In this document: positions 44,815 through 55,633 of the stretch, one piece after another | Position numbering within the stretch: position 1 is the first letter of the stretch | How the letters are laid out: each line of letters begins with the position of its first letter | Assembly: GCF_902167145.1 (NCBI RefSeq) | Contig: NC_050104.1 | Span: 93,135,849-93,199,848 of the forward strand | DNA length: 64,000 bases | Direction of reading: 5' to 3' | Source of the DNA: Zea mays | Lineage: Eukaryota > Streptophyta > Magnoliopsida > Poales > Poaceae | Notes under the pieces: model-generated | Told to the model about the DNA's origin: nothing | Seen by the model: the letters and a program-made list of their open reading frames with translations, nothing else | Database searches by the model: none | Position numbers and translations under genes: made by a program

Positions 44815-47800
44815 TGTAACACCTTGAATTTGGGGGTATAATTTTTTTCTAAATGCCTACCAAATTCTGGTGTTATATCTAGTCTCTCTCTCTTTCTTTT
44901 GATTAGAATTAAGTTAATTAAGTGAGGGTTTAATATTTATTTATTTTGTCAAAACTATGTGAGTCATGAATTGTTGCATCATGTTGAACCTAAATTATTC
45001 TTTTGTTTGATGCACATGTTTGAGATTATTTGAATTTGAATTGGTGTTTGAATTTGATTTGAATCCATAAAGAAAGTAAAATAAAAAAGCAATTAGAAAT
45101 TCCAGGAAAAAGGAAAAGGCCAATTCGGCCTAACTAGCCCAAGCCGGCCCAGCCTCGCGCGCGCGTGCGCCCGCGCCCCCGCCCTTCTCTGACAGGCGGC
45201 CCGTGCCTGTTAGCGCCATCCCACGCCCTCTCTCACTTCTCTCTCTCCCTCTCGTTGCCCAGTGGGGCCGACTTGTCTGCGCAAAACTCCTCCGTGCGCG
45301 CACACTTTCTCTCGTTTCCCGCGGGGTTCGCTCGTCAACCTGGCCGCCCGTTCGCTCGCCTGTTCTCGCTGACCCATGGGTCCCGTCTGTCGGACTCGTC
45401 CTCCTCGAACCGCCCGCGCACGACCCGCGCATCGCTGTGGACTCCGCGCCCACGACGCACGTCGAGGCCACGTCCGTCCCAACCCCGGCCTTTTTCTAGC
45501 TGCCCAGTACCCACTCGCCCTCCTCTTCCCTCACTTGCGCACTCACAACCCTCAGCACTCGCCTCGCACCGTGCGCACACCCAGGGAGCTTAGCTGTCGT
45601 TCGCCGTGGTCTCGTGCCCGTTCTGCGGTAGCCATCGAGCCCTTGCCTTGTCTGTTGCCTCGGTGAGCTTCGCCTTGTCACCCACAACCCGAGACACCCC
45701 TTGGTTCGCCCCCTCCCCTCTGTTTCCCTCAGTCCATGCTTACCTGTTCTCTCTCTGCCCTAGTCCACCGAGGACTCCCCTTCGTCGTCCGGTCGCCTCA
45801 GCCCCTTTCCTGCTATCCCAACCCTGCCATAGGATTCGTCGGGTCCTCCCCAACCTTTCTGGCAATCCAGATTGACCCTAGCGCCCTAGGAGCCCCAGTC
45901 TACCTCATCTCCAGCAGCTGCGTCACCGCGGGCGCGTATGGCGCCGCCCCCTTGCCGCCCGGAGAAGGTAAGCCCCCGGCACCCATCCTAACCGCCCAAT
46001 TATGATTTGACGTCCCGGATTCGTGGATAACAGTTCGCGCATTTTGTGGAACAAGAGCCATCGATCTGCGATCCAGCGTGCCCTACACCCTCGGCATACT
46101 GCTGGTACGTGAACCCCGCGTGTCAGCGTATCAAACCCCCCGAGCCCACCTGTCAGCACCCGGCGCACGCTCGCTCGCGCTTGGATTTAACCTCGGCCGT
46201 TGATTTAAGATCTGACGACTAAGCAGATTCGATACCCCTTAGCGCGACCTTTTTGCTAAAGAAACCCTCGGTTTGCCGAGAATCAACCCGTCGTCTCTGA
46301 TTTTCACGCGTAGGCCCCTATGTTCTTGCAAACATACTCCTGACCTTTTAATTAATCACAGATTTGGACCTAATTTTGTATTTTAAACTTCAAAACTTGT
46401 TTATTTCATATCTTTTTCATATGAACTCCAAATTGAGTGATTCAAATTGCAAAATATTCATAGGATTATTCTCCGTCCAAATAAATTATGATCATTGACT
46501 GTATGTACACTTTAATTTTATGCCTAAGCTATATGTTAGTGTATGTAGTAATTTGTTTATGAAATAAGAAAATAAAAAGGAAAACCCTAATGGTACCTAG
46601 GTATTTAACTTTGTGAGATTAATAATATGTCATGTATGAATTTATCCCTGGTATAATCTTTGTGTCCCATTAAAATAAGTGGAATTAAATTGTGTAATCT
46701 ATGGAGATAGATAATATTTAAGGAATCACAAACCTCTAAGTGTGCTAGTTCACCCTAGCACCTAGGTTTACCTTTTGTGTTTATACTGCTCTGTCCAACT
46801 TGTGTTCACTTGATTGCATTTGTTTGGTGTATTGTTCTTTTGTCTTTATCCAAATGTATTGAATGCATGATCGCTTTGTTTAGAAAACGAGCAGCCCGTG
46901 GTTCCTAAGTGTGTTGCCGAAGACCTTCCTGAGCAACAACCTGGTGAAGGCAAGTGTCCCCTGACCTATTATGTCCTACTTACTTTATAATTCACCATTC
47001 CGCATTACTTTATTGAAACCTAAGGATTTACTACTCTGTACTTACCTTATCCTTGTTTACCTTTTGGGTTATCATGGTTAGCTTTATGCTATTGCTTTAA
47101 CTTAATCAACGAACATGATGTGAATATTTATGATGCGATGATGTCATCCCGATGATGATCTTGTGAAACTTTAGGGGACTCATGCTATTTCTTGAGTAGC
47201 TCTTCGTAAGGACCTATTCATTGAGTGACCACCTGGGATAACTGTACAACCATGAGGTGGAATGGGACGCCCTTAGTTGATTAATTAGAGGAACTTGAGG
47301 TGTAGTTGGCTTCGCCGTAGGGCCGTCAATGGGGTCCGGGCACAATACTTGCTTTGCCGAGGTTCTTTCGATTCGGTTTTGTTAGTCACCCTTCCTTTGG
47401 GGAGAAGTACTATATTTATCAAACTTGAGAAACCTAACGGGCGACTATGACCTCTAGGGAATCTTTGTAAAGGCTACGTAGTGAGACCCTACCAGGTCAT
47501 CTTGGTAGTGATCAATAGGGAGGCATGATCTCCAGGTAGAACGAGAATCACGACTCATGGGTAAAGTGTGCAACCTCTACAGAGTGTTAGAAACTGGTAT
47601 ATCAGTCGTGCTCACGGTTAAGAGCGGCCTTGGGATCCCCTTTGATTAGAAGAACTTTGGATATTTTTATAATGATGTTTAACGATGATGGTTATAATTA
47701 TGATCTCTGGTATTTCCTCTTGGAGGGAGTACATTTGGGTAATAACTGGGTTTATTACTCAAATTTGGCTCTACTATTAGTAATAAATACTTGACCAACT

Positions 47801-48265
47801 AAAAGCAACTAATTAACCTTAACTCCACATACAACTAGTACACTTTAGCCAAACGAGACATTTGCTGAGTACGTTGATGTGTACTCACCCTTGCTTTAAA
47901 AACAACCCCGACCCCAGGTTGTCCCCACTGTATTAAGTGCTCAGGAGAAGATACAAGCAACATGGAGGACTTTGAGGAGTTCTAGGACTACAACGAGTTC
48001 TAGTTATCTTAGTGGCAAACCCCAGTCAGCTGCTTGTGAAGGCCTTATCTGCTACGTTTCGTATTCCACACTTCGATAATGTTAATGACTATGTTATAGA
48101 CTCTGTGGTTGTCTTGAACACCTTGATGTAATAAAATACCTTTCCACTATTTACTTTGAGCAATGTGTGATGATGTCCAATTATGTAATCACCGTGTACA
48201 TGAGTTTCTGATCCTGGCACATACATGGTTCGCATTCGGTTTGCCTTCCAAAACCGGGTGTGACA
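44815..48265 (+). repeat. Element E 3' LTR
   Basis: 3,451 bp, the longer of the two copies. It is preceded by TTTTTAAGGGGTATAGGT, a probable polypurine tract region. Confidence 0.92.
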
Positions 48266-48618
48266 GTAACTCTAGCCATGTAGATAGGATGTTGGAAGAT
48301 AAAGATAATGATGTACCTTTGTAACATATAAATCAGATGTTGACATGTCGTGCCACATTAGAGCAAATTAATGGACTTAACTAACAAAAGTTCAGAGACT
48401 CAAGTGACATAGCATTTAAGTTCGAGGACCCAAGTGACACAAACATGCCAAGTTGGGGACCCCAGGTCGCTCCGACGTGGCATGCCATGTCGACATCTAG
48501 TTTTGCAAACCCAGCTTTAGATGGTTTTGCATGGGATGTCAAAGTTCTAGGACCTGTGCCCGGTTTTCTATGTGGGGGGGGGGGGGGGGTAAGTGACACA
48601 ACGTGCCGAGTTCGTGAA
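48266..48618. repeat. Right arm of the inverted-repeat element and junction to element D
   Basis: 48335-48556 is the imperfect reverse complement of 35257-35440. It is followed by a run of 16 G (48574-48589) and a partial repeat of the AAGTGACACAA block, cut by element D at 48619. Confidence 0.75.
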
Positions 48619-51600
48619 TGTAACACCACAAAATCCATCAACTAAAAATAATAAAATTAGTAAAATATGGTAATCATAATTTTACTTTTAAGTGTTTAAT
48701 TAGTTATTTGCATGTTGATCATTTTCTTTGTATGCGCTTGATTGATCGGATGATTGTTATTAACTTCCTTTTAAAAAGAAATCCTAGTAATTAAAATAAT
48801 AATTAAGTAATATAGTAATTATTAGTCCAAAAACAAGTATTTTATTTATAAATATTTTTGGTGAATTTTTATGATTTTTTGAGCTCTTTAAAACTGCATC
48901 TCGGAATTAGAAAAAAAAGAAAAAAAAACTAAATCCTAACTAGCCGGCCCACTAGGGGCCCATGCCCCAAACCCTAAGCACTACGCACGCCGCGCGCGCG
49001 CTGCTGGTTCTCCCAGCCAGCCGTCGCCGCCTGCTATTGCCCTCTCCTCTCCCTACTCTCTCTCCTCTATTCTATCTCTCTCTCTCCCTTGCTCTCTCTC
49101 TCACGCTCGCACCTGGAGACCGAGCCAGCCGCACCGTGGATGCCCGAGCCGCGGCACCGCGCGACGCCGGCCTCCCCGCGCGAGCCAAGCCCAAGCCGAC
49201 CGGCGCCCTGCACCCGAGCCTGACGCCACGCCCTGCCTGCTGCGCGCATCCGACCGACGCCGCGAGCGAACCCAGCCGCGCCGAAGTTGCCGAACCCTGC
49301 GCAGCGAGTCCAAGCGCCGCGAGCCCCGTCGTCCGTTTGTTTCTCTGCGTTAATGGAAATCACTGCTACCGTTTCTTCCTCCCATTCCTCCTCCATTATG
49401 CTCCTTGTAACTGACGCTTGTGATGGCCATTGAAGACCACCAGTGACCTCTCCTCTCCCTCCTGCTCTCTATAAAAGGCAGCAGAGCCCCTCTCCTTTCT
49501 CCTGCCTACCCAAGCTCATTCCATCTCTCTAGCTCGCCAGTACACTGCTCGACGTTGCCGTTCGTCGCCGGAGCCCGTGGAGTTCGCCGGAGTGTGCCGT
49601 TCATCGCCGGAGTTCGCCGGAGCCACGCACTCGCCGTCCGTAGTCGAGCCTTGCTCTCCACCCGGTCGAACCCAATCGATCCATCCCCGTCACACGTGCG
49701 AACCTAAGGTTGATGACGACCCAAATTTATTTTGTATATTTTATAAAAGTACTTTTTGATTCGATTCATGAGTTGTATATTTTGGTTTGTTGTAATATGA
49801 ACACGTGTGATCCACAATTTATGTGTATGAGCGTTATGGAATTGTTTGGTAGTTTCATGCGATTATTCGTACACCGTGTTATTTCATGTTAATCGACGCG
49901 TTGATTTTCGGATTAGAAAAATATGGATTAGATTTAGTAGTCACATGTTGGTGATAAAAACAATAGATAAGAGTTTTTGTAGTTAAATTTGGTCACAATA
50001 AACTTTAGAAACTATTTGGAGAATTATAGTGCACTTTAAGTGGATTTAGAAAAATGGTATAGAACGCATGTCATATGAATAATATAGGATTTCTAGATGA
50101 TTTAGTTAATTATTTTGTTAACATTTTCTTTTTATAAAGAAAGGAGAAAATATCATTAGTAGTATGGAAAATAGATTTTTGCTAGTGAAATAAACATGTT
50201 CGCAAATTGAGTACTTAGATTTTTAGATTAAGCAAAATACTGGTTTATGTCAAAATATCCTCACTTGTGTTATAAAAAGTCCAATTAGCAATTTATGTAG
50301 ATTTTTAGAATATTAATATTAATAGATTCATTTTTAGCCATACTCAATTTGAGTTAGAAATAAAAAGGATAAAAAGGTATTAATTTATTTATTAGTATTA
50401 AAAGACGATAATTATCATTCATTTCATTGATGATGTTAAAATAAATTAATACTAGTTAAAACTGTATTTATTGCACCCACTCATAAATTCACCATTAGGA
50501 CTCACATTAATAGCTATAATTGAATTAATAAGTATTTACGCGATTAGTACGTAATTAAGATGTGATTAGTGCGATATATTAATGTGTATATAATGGTGTA
50601 TGTTTATGTAATGGTGCATGTTTATTTATTTGTGTATGTTTTATTTTTGTATGTGCGATATGCGATTCTATTAGAAGCCGACTGTGCGGTAGACGAACTG
50701 AACTCGTTCGAGGACAGTCCACAGGACTCGCTTGAGCAAGGCAAGTGGATTCTCCTTCTGCATATTCTGTTTGTACCTATTCATTGCATATAATAATGTT
50801 TATTTTTTTATATATATTGCATAACTTGATGGGATAGCCTAATTAAGGATTTCCTAGATTTACTACCTGTATTCCTTGTTTAACCTGGGGAAATAATTAA
50901 GCTGTGCAAGATTTATGCTACCGCTCAACTTAATGGTTCCTAATGTCACTCATTAATTGGTTTTAATGTTCCAAAAATGTTAATTGGCAATTATGACATT
51001 AACCCGATGGTTAAGATAACATTATTACAAATTAATTGGAACATGGAGTGACCACCCAGGATAACAGTGCAACCACGAGTGCTATCATGGCTCTGGCTTT
51101 GGTAATTAGCTCTATATGCTTAGTGCCTAGCAACCTTACCTGAAATATGGGCAAGAGGGGGAGCGGTAGGTGCTGGCAGCCCACGTTAACATGGGGTCGT
51201 ATTCTTGGCTAAGGTACCTCACCCAGGGGGCCACCACCATCGTCTTTAGAAACCTTAGCGGGTTGCTTCGTATTAAGTGTATTTTGTGAAAGCCTCATAA
51301 TGGATCCCTAGCCATTCACCTCGGCAGTGTTTAAGGGTCCAATCAACCCGGGCTAGATGGGATACATGGCTTGTGGGTAAAGTTGTACCACCTCTGCAGA
51401 GTGTAAAACTGATATATCAGTTGTGCTCCCGGTTATGAGCGACCTGGACTCCTCACATGATAATTGAACTTGAAGATGGAATTAAATTGAGATCCGATGA
51501 TCTGCCAATAATTTGCTTAAGTGGTTTCACTTAAGTGTTTTTGATATATTCATATTCTTTTGTTTACATGGGATATTTGGGATTCACACTTATTAGTAAG

Positions 51601-52043
51601 ACATGTGTTGTTAATAAAATGTTGACCAACTAAAATGCTTACTGCTCAACCTTAGCCTCACCTTGTTATACCTGCATTAGTTTTTCCCCCACTTGCTGAG
51701 CCCCGACCATAAGTGAGCTCACCCTTGCTAATATTTTGATCAGAGGGTGATGCTGGAGACTTTGATGGAGATTTTATCGACAACGATGAATTCTAAGTCT
51801 AACGATACGCCGGTCATCTTCCTGTGGGAGATTGCCCAGTTGTTTATTTCCGCTTTACTTTGATGTGATACTTGTTAAAGATACAATGTTTCAGATGATG
51901 TAATAAAGTATTATACTCTCTTTACTCCTTTATTGCATTGTCTTTTGATATATTACACTTGTGACGTCAACATATGTGTGGAAATGGATCCTGGCACACA
52001 TATGGTATGCGCTCGGTTCTACCCCCTAGAACCGGGTGTGACA
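48619..52043 (+). repeat. Element D 5' LTR (3.4 kb)
   Basis: Starts TGTAACACCACAAAATCC and ends AACCGGGTGTGACA. Related to E's LTR at both ends but different between. It has a GC/CT-rich segment (48960-49700), a TATAAAAG box at 49470-49477, and AT-rich remainder. The 150-codon open frame at 48962 is compositional and not called as a gene. Confidence 0.9.
49470..49477 (+). promoter_or_regulatory. TATA box in element D LTR
   Basis: CTCTATAAAAGGCAGCAGAG on the plus strand is the clearest core promoter in this LTR. It implies a long transcribed R-U5 region of over 2.5 kb. Confidence 0.65.
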
Positions 52044-52047
52044 GAAG

Positions 52048-52060
52048 TGGTATCAGAGCT
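52048..52060 (+). other. Element D primer-binding site
   Basis: TGGTATCAGAGCT four bases after the LTR end; initiator Met tRNA type. Confidence 0.92.
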
Positions 52061-52194
52061 ATGTTGACCCTAGGTCGTTAGATTAGTTAGAAATGGAAAG
52101 CCTAGTTGTTCAAAACTTGCTAATTTCATTCCTATAAATTCCTTTATCAGTCTTACCTCTTTGAAATTCAACTGAGTTGACACTTCTCTTGTAG

Positions 52195-53205
52195 ATGGTT
52201 CGCACTCTCCAAACTACCCGCATCAACACAAGCTACGCCCCTCAGCCTCGGCAAATCTCGGTCTACCCAGTGGTAGTCGAGGAAGTTCCAGCGGATCTCC
52301 CTCCCATCCGAGTGGAGAATGTAATCAACCTAGAGGACAACTCAGAGGAGCAGCTGCCGACCCCCACCCCGTTGGCAGAGTCCCTGGCCTTCGCAGCTGG
52401 GTCATCGACGTCAGCACTGTCTGCACCTGCCTTCCAAGCACCTGCACCCGGAGGCGACGACCCCGACGACTCCGGAAACGATGATGACGAGGATGACGAC
52501 GACGAAGACGATGGAGAAGGCGAACATGTCAACGAGGAAGCTGACTACGCCCAGCAGGACAACTTCATGGGGATTGGTCCTGTTGTCGAACATTACACAT
52601 CAATGTTCGAGACGGGGCACTTCCCCAACCTGCTGCAAGAGGTGCTGCACGTGCTAGGCACCTATGTCCGCCCCCTGTACGAGACGAGGCGAGTGAGCGA
52701 GCCTCCCCGGGCTTGCTATTACATCACTCGCATCCACGTCAGGGTGATGGATGCAGGTGACAGGGGATTCAGGACTCTGTCTGCTCACGAGTCCCTGACG
52801 CCACTGTCCACCTACGCTGCCTCGGTCAGCGATGCTGCCCGTCGGACCCTGTGGTCGCTCAGCCACACCTACCGGCAGCAGCTGCAGAACACGAGGTTCA
52901 GGCATCTTCCTCAGCGTCTGCGTGGAGAAAGCCAGACCAACATCGTCCCAGGAGAAGCCGGTGAGGATCGCCTCAACACCCTAGCTGGTGTAGTGGCCGG
53001 TCTTAACACCGACCTGGACAGTGCCACCCTGGATCTCTACAGGGTGCACTTGGAGCTGGAGAATGCCCACGCCAGGATTGCAGCCCTGGAAGCCCAACTG
53101 CAAGGACTGGATCCGCCCGAAGCACAGGACCCCGCCATGGCGTTGTCTCCTCCCCGCAAGAGGCTGCGCTATGGAGAGCCCGAATCTGTCACTAGGCTGC
53201 TTTAG
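52195..53205 (+). CDS. Element D accessory ORF upstream of gag (336 aa)
   Basis: An intact 336-codon ORF. Its ATG follows CACTTCTCTTGTAG, which looks like a splice acceptor. The N-terminal third is Pro/Ser-rich, then there is a run of Asp/Glu (about residues 95-117, DDDEDDDDEDDGEGE-like), then a folded-looking region (HYTSMFETGHFPNLLQEVLH, GFRTLSAHESLTPLSTYAAS), then RLNTLAGVVAGLNTDLDSAT followed by a coiled coil (YRVHLELENAHARIAALEAQ). The same closing motif occurs in element E. The stop at 53203 lies 257 bp before gag. No known enzyme motif; function unknown. Confidence 0.8.
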   Translation: MVRTLQTTRINTSYAPQPRQISVYPVVVEEVPADLPPIRVENVINLEDNSEEQLPTPTPLAESLAFAAGSSTSALSAPAFQAPAPGGDDPDDSGNDDDEDDDDEDDGEGEHVNEEADYAQQDNFMGIGPVVEHYTSMFETGHFPNLLQEVLHVLGTYVRPLYETRRVSEPPRACYYITRIHVRVMDAGDRGFRTLSAHESLTPLSTYAASVSDAARRTLWSLSHTYRQQLQNTRFRHLPQRLRGESQTNIVPGEAGEDRLNTLAGVVAGLNTDLDSATLDLYRVHLELENAHARIAALEAQLQGLDPPEAQDPAMALSPPRKRLRYGEPESVTRLL

Positions 53206-53462
53206 GAGTTTTGAGTCATGATGTAATAACTTATACTTCGTGTTAGACGATGATACTCTCTTTAAGTTATCATATTAATAAATACCAACCATGTGATGGT
53301 GATTGGTTGAAATGTTTGATTTGGATCTTTGTTTGAGTGCCATGGTCTTATGGAATGATGGCCATAAGAACATATAAAAATTTTAAACATAAGCTATTCC
53401 CCCCCCCTTAGAATCTTTTCTACTCTTCACTCCTCTAAGATGTTCACTCTCTAACCAATCAG

Positions 53463-54641
53463 ATGGTGAACGCTCGTCAAGGACCCAACAACAACCGGAA
53501 TCAGCGTGGACAACAAGTACCACCACCACCATCGAATCCCAATATGGAGCAGTTCATCGCCGCCCAGATGCAGATTCTGCAAGGAATCACTGCGGCTGTT
53601 CAACAAATTCAGCAGAACCAACAGAATCAACAACATCAGCAACATCAGCAGTATGCACCCCCGGCCAGAGATAAGCACTGGGACTTCATGAGTCATCACC
53701 CACCGACATTTTCTCATGCGGTTGATCCTCTGGATGCCGATGACTGGCTCAAGGTCATTGGAAAGAAGCTGGACATCACTCAGTGCAACGACCGAGAGAA
53801 GGTCTTGTACGCCTCGGGAAGACTCGAGGGAGCTGCGTCTGACTGGTGGGATGCCTTCACAGCGGCACATCCCAACGCAGATACCATAACCTGGCAGGAG
53901 TTCCAAGAGAACTTCCGCGCTCATCACATTCCATCGGGAATCATGAAGCTGAAAAAGGAGTTCCTTTCCCTTACTCAAGGGAATATGTCCGTTAGTGAGT
54001 ATCGTGATCGCTTCACTCAGCTTTCACGCTATGCCCCGGAAGAAGTGGACACTGATGAGAAGCGCCAAGAGCATTTCCTGGAAGAACTGATTGGACCTCT
54101 GAACTACCAACTTCAGAGCCATACATTCCCCAACTTCCAGACACTGTTGAACAAGGCAATTGGCCTTGAGAGTAAAAGGAAGGAGCTATCCGACCACAAA
54201 AGAAAGTTCTAAGGTCAGTCAAGCAGGAACACTCGCCCTAACAATGCTCAAGGTTCGCAGTTCCGCTCTGGAAATCAGGGTGGAAATAATTATCAAGTGT
54301 AACGCTCTGGACAGCAAAGCCAGAGAAATAATCAGAGTCAGAACCAACAAAGGAGCAACTCTCAGACCAACCAGAGGTCTGGTGGGAGTTCACAGAACCG
54401 TCAAGGTGGCGCCAGTAACACGCAGGCCAGAAGCAACAACGCACCAGTCCAACCCAATGGTTGTTTCAAGTGCGGTGAGCTAGGCCACTATGCTAACAAC
54501 TGCCCAAGGCGCAACCAGCAGACACCCCAGAAAGGCAATAATTAGTGGAATGACCAGAACACCCCCGCTCGTGGATCTGCTCAGAACAAGACACCGCAGA
54601 ACCAGAGCAGAGGAAGGGTCAATCACGTCACCGCAGAGTCA
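53463..54641 (+). pseudogene. Element D gag
   Basis: The ATG at 53463 follows CTAACCAATCAG. A Gln/His-rich N-terminus, then the gag core (FSHAVDPLDADDWLKVIGKK, GAASDWWDAFTAAHP, TWQEFQENFRAHHIPSGIMK, NMSVSEYRDRFTQLSRYAPE) and a CCHC zinc knuckle CFKCGELGHYANNC at about 54465. In-frame stops: TAA at 54210, TAA at 54300, TAG at 54543. The frame continues through all three into protease. Confidence 0.9.
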
Positions 54642-54958
54642 GTGCCTGAGGATGCCGACATAGTGTATGGTATGTTCCTTGTTAACTCCATACCTGCATC
54701 AGTTTTATTTGACTCTGGAGCATCGCATTCGTTTATAACTGAGTCATTTGTGGAAAAACACAATATACCTAAGTACCCCCTTAAGAAGATATTACATATT
54801 AGTTCACCGGGAGGTGACATGAAGGCCACACACTCATGCCCCCATGTTAATATCAAGATTCAAGGAATAGATTTTTCAGTCAACCCAGTGGTCCTAGGAT
54901 CCAACGGTATTGATGTGATTCTTGGATGCAACTGGTTGAAAAGTTGTGATGGAGTGAT
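54642..54958 (+). pseudogene. Element D aspartic protease (interrupted)
   Basis: VLFDSGASHSFITESFVEKH holds the active-site DSGA, and GIDVILGCNWL follows. The domain is cut by the insertion of element C at 54959; the last residues of the open frame are read from C's LTR. Confidence 0.9.
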
Positions 54959-55587
54959 TGTGGGGGACAGATATCCCCCGGGTCCACTAGAAGGATAAAA
55001 GACCTCACGAAAGGCCCAAGGGCCCAATAAATCGTAAGGTCACTCCTTCATGGGCCTGGGGAGGAACGACCAGTGAACCGGATCGACATAAGACCGGGTT
55101 GGTGCAAGCCCGGACGACCCCACAGCGTTGAGCAAGCGACCGCAACAGAAGATCCGACTTTCTCGCGCTGGAGCCCCGTACGACGGAACCAGGCGAGGAT
55201 AAGTCGGCAAAATCATAGGAAAATAGACTAAAACAGTTCACTATCTTTTAGGTGCACATTGCTATCATATCCACATGTATTGCCTCACGGTCGAATATAT
55301 AAGGCCTAGGGGGCACCCCTTCAGAACGATCGATCCCATTACTCAGCCATCCACTCCATCTCTCTACGCTCTAGCTTCAGAGAGCTACCTTGTAACCCGT
55401 TACATAAAGCACACTCGCCAGGACGTAGGGTGTTACGCATCTCAAAGTGGCCCGAACCTGTAAACACTGTCCATTATTCCTCGTGCATCTGGCACGAACC
55501 ATTTAGCTACAGTCGGCGACACCGTCCTACTCCTAAAACACCTTGAGGGGCAACCCCGGGTGTGCGGTCGGACCCAAAACACCGACA
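54959..55587 (+). repeat. Element C 5' LTR
   Basis: 629 bp, TGTGGGGGACAGATATCCCC to AAAACACCGACA. TATATAAG box at 55296-55303. Homologous to A's split LTR. Confidence 0.92.
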
Positions 55588-55607
55588 GCTGGCGCGCCAG
55601 GTAGGGG
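55588..55607 (+). other. Element C primer-binding site
   Basis: GCTGGCGCGCCAGGTAGGGG adjoins the LTR, identical in position to A's site. The tRNA is not assigned. Confidence 0.6.
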
Positions 55608-55633
55608 GTGTGTCGCCGATCTAAGCTAGCTCA

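Larger units (their letters stand above)
35705..48265 (+). mobile_element. Element E: Tekay-like chromovirus (Ty3/gypsy) with both LTRs
   Basis: 12.6 kb with LTRs at 35705-38619 and 44815-48265, both starting TGTAACACC and ending CCGGGTGTGACA. The flanks are GTAAT and GTAAC (4 of 5 match). The interior order is Met-tRNA PBS, an extra ORF, gag, protease, RT, RNase H, integrase and a chromodomain-like tail. All ORFs carry breaks. LTR length, PBS and chromodomain indicate the Tekay/Del group. Confidence 0.92.
48619..54958 (+). mobile_element. Element D: Tekay-like chromovirus, 5' part (split by element C)
   Basis: 5' LTR, Met-tRNA PBS, accessory ORF, gag and the start of protease are present. 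Element C interrupts the protease at 54959, and the rest of D lies beyond the window. The reading frame from gag to protease has no frameshift, only three stops, so D is better preserved than E. Confidence 0.92.

Noticed and set aside
48962..49414. 150-codon open frame in element D's LTR
   Set aside because: Lies in the GC/CT-rich LTR upstream of the TATA box, with low-complexity translation. Not supported as a gene.
52048..52060. TGGTATCAGAGC as part of a tRNA gene
   Set aside because: It is the complement of the initiator Met tRNA 3' end directly beside an LTR, i.e. a primer-binding site; no cloverleaf surrounds it.
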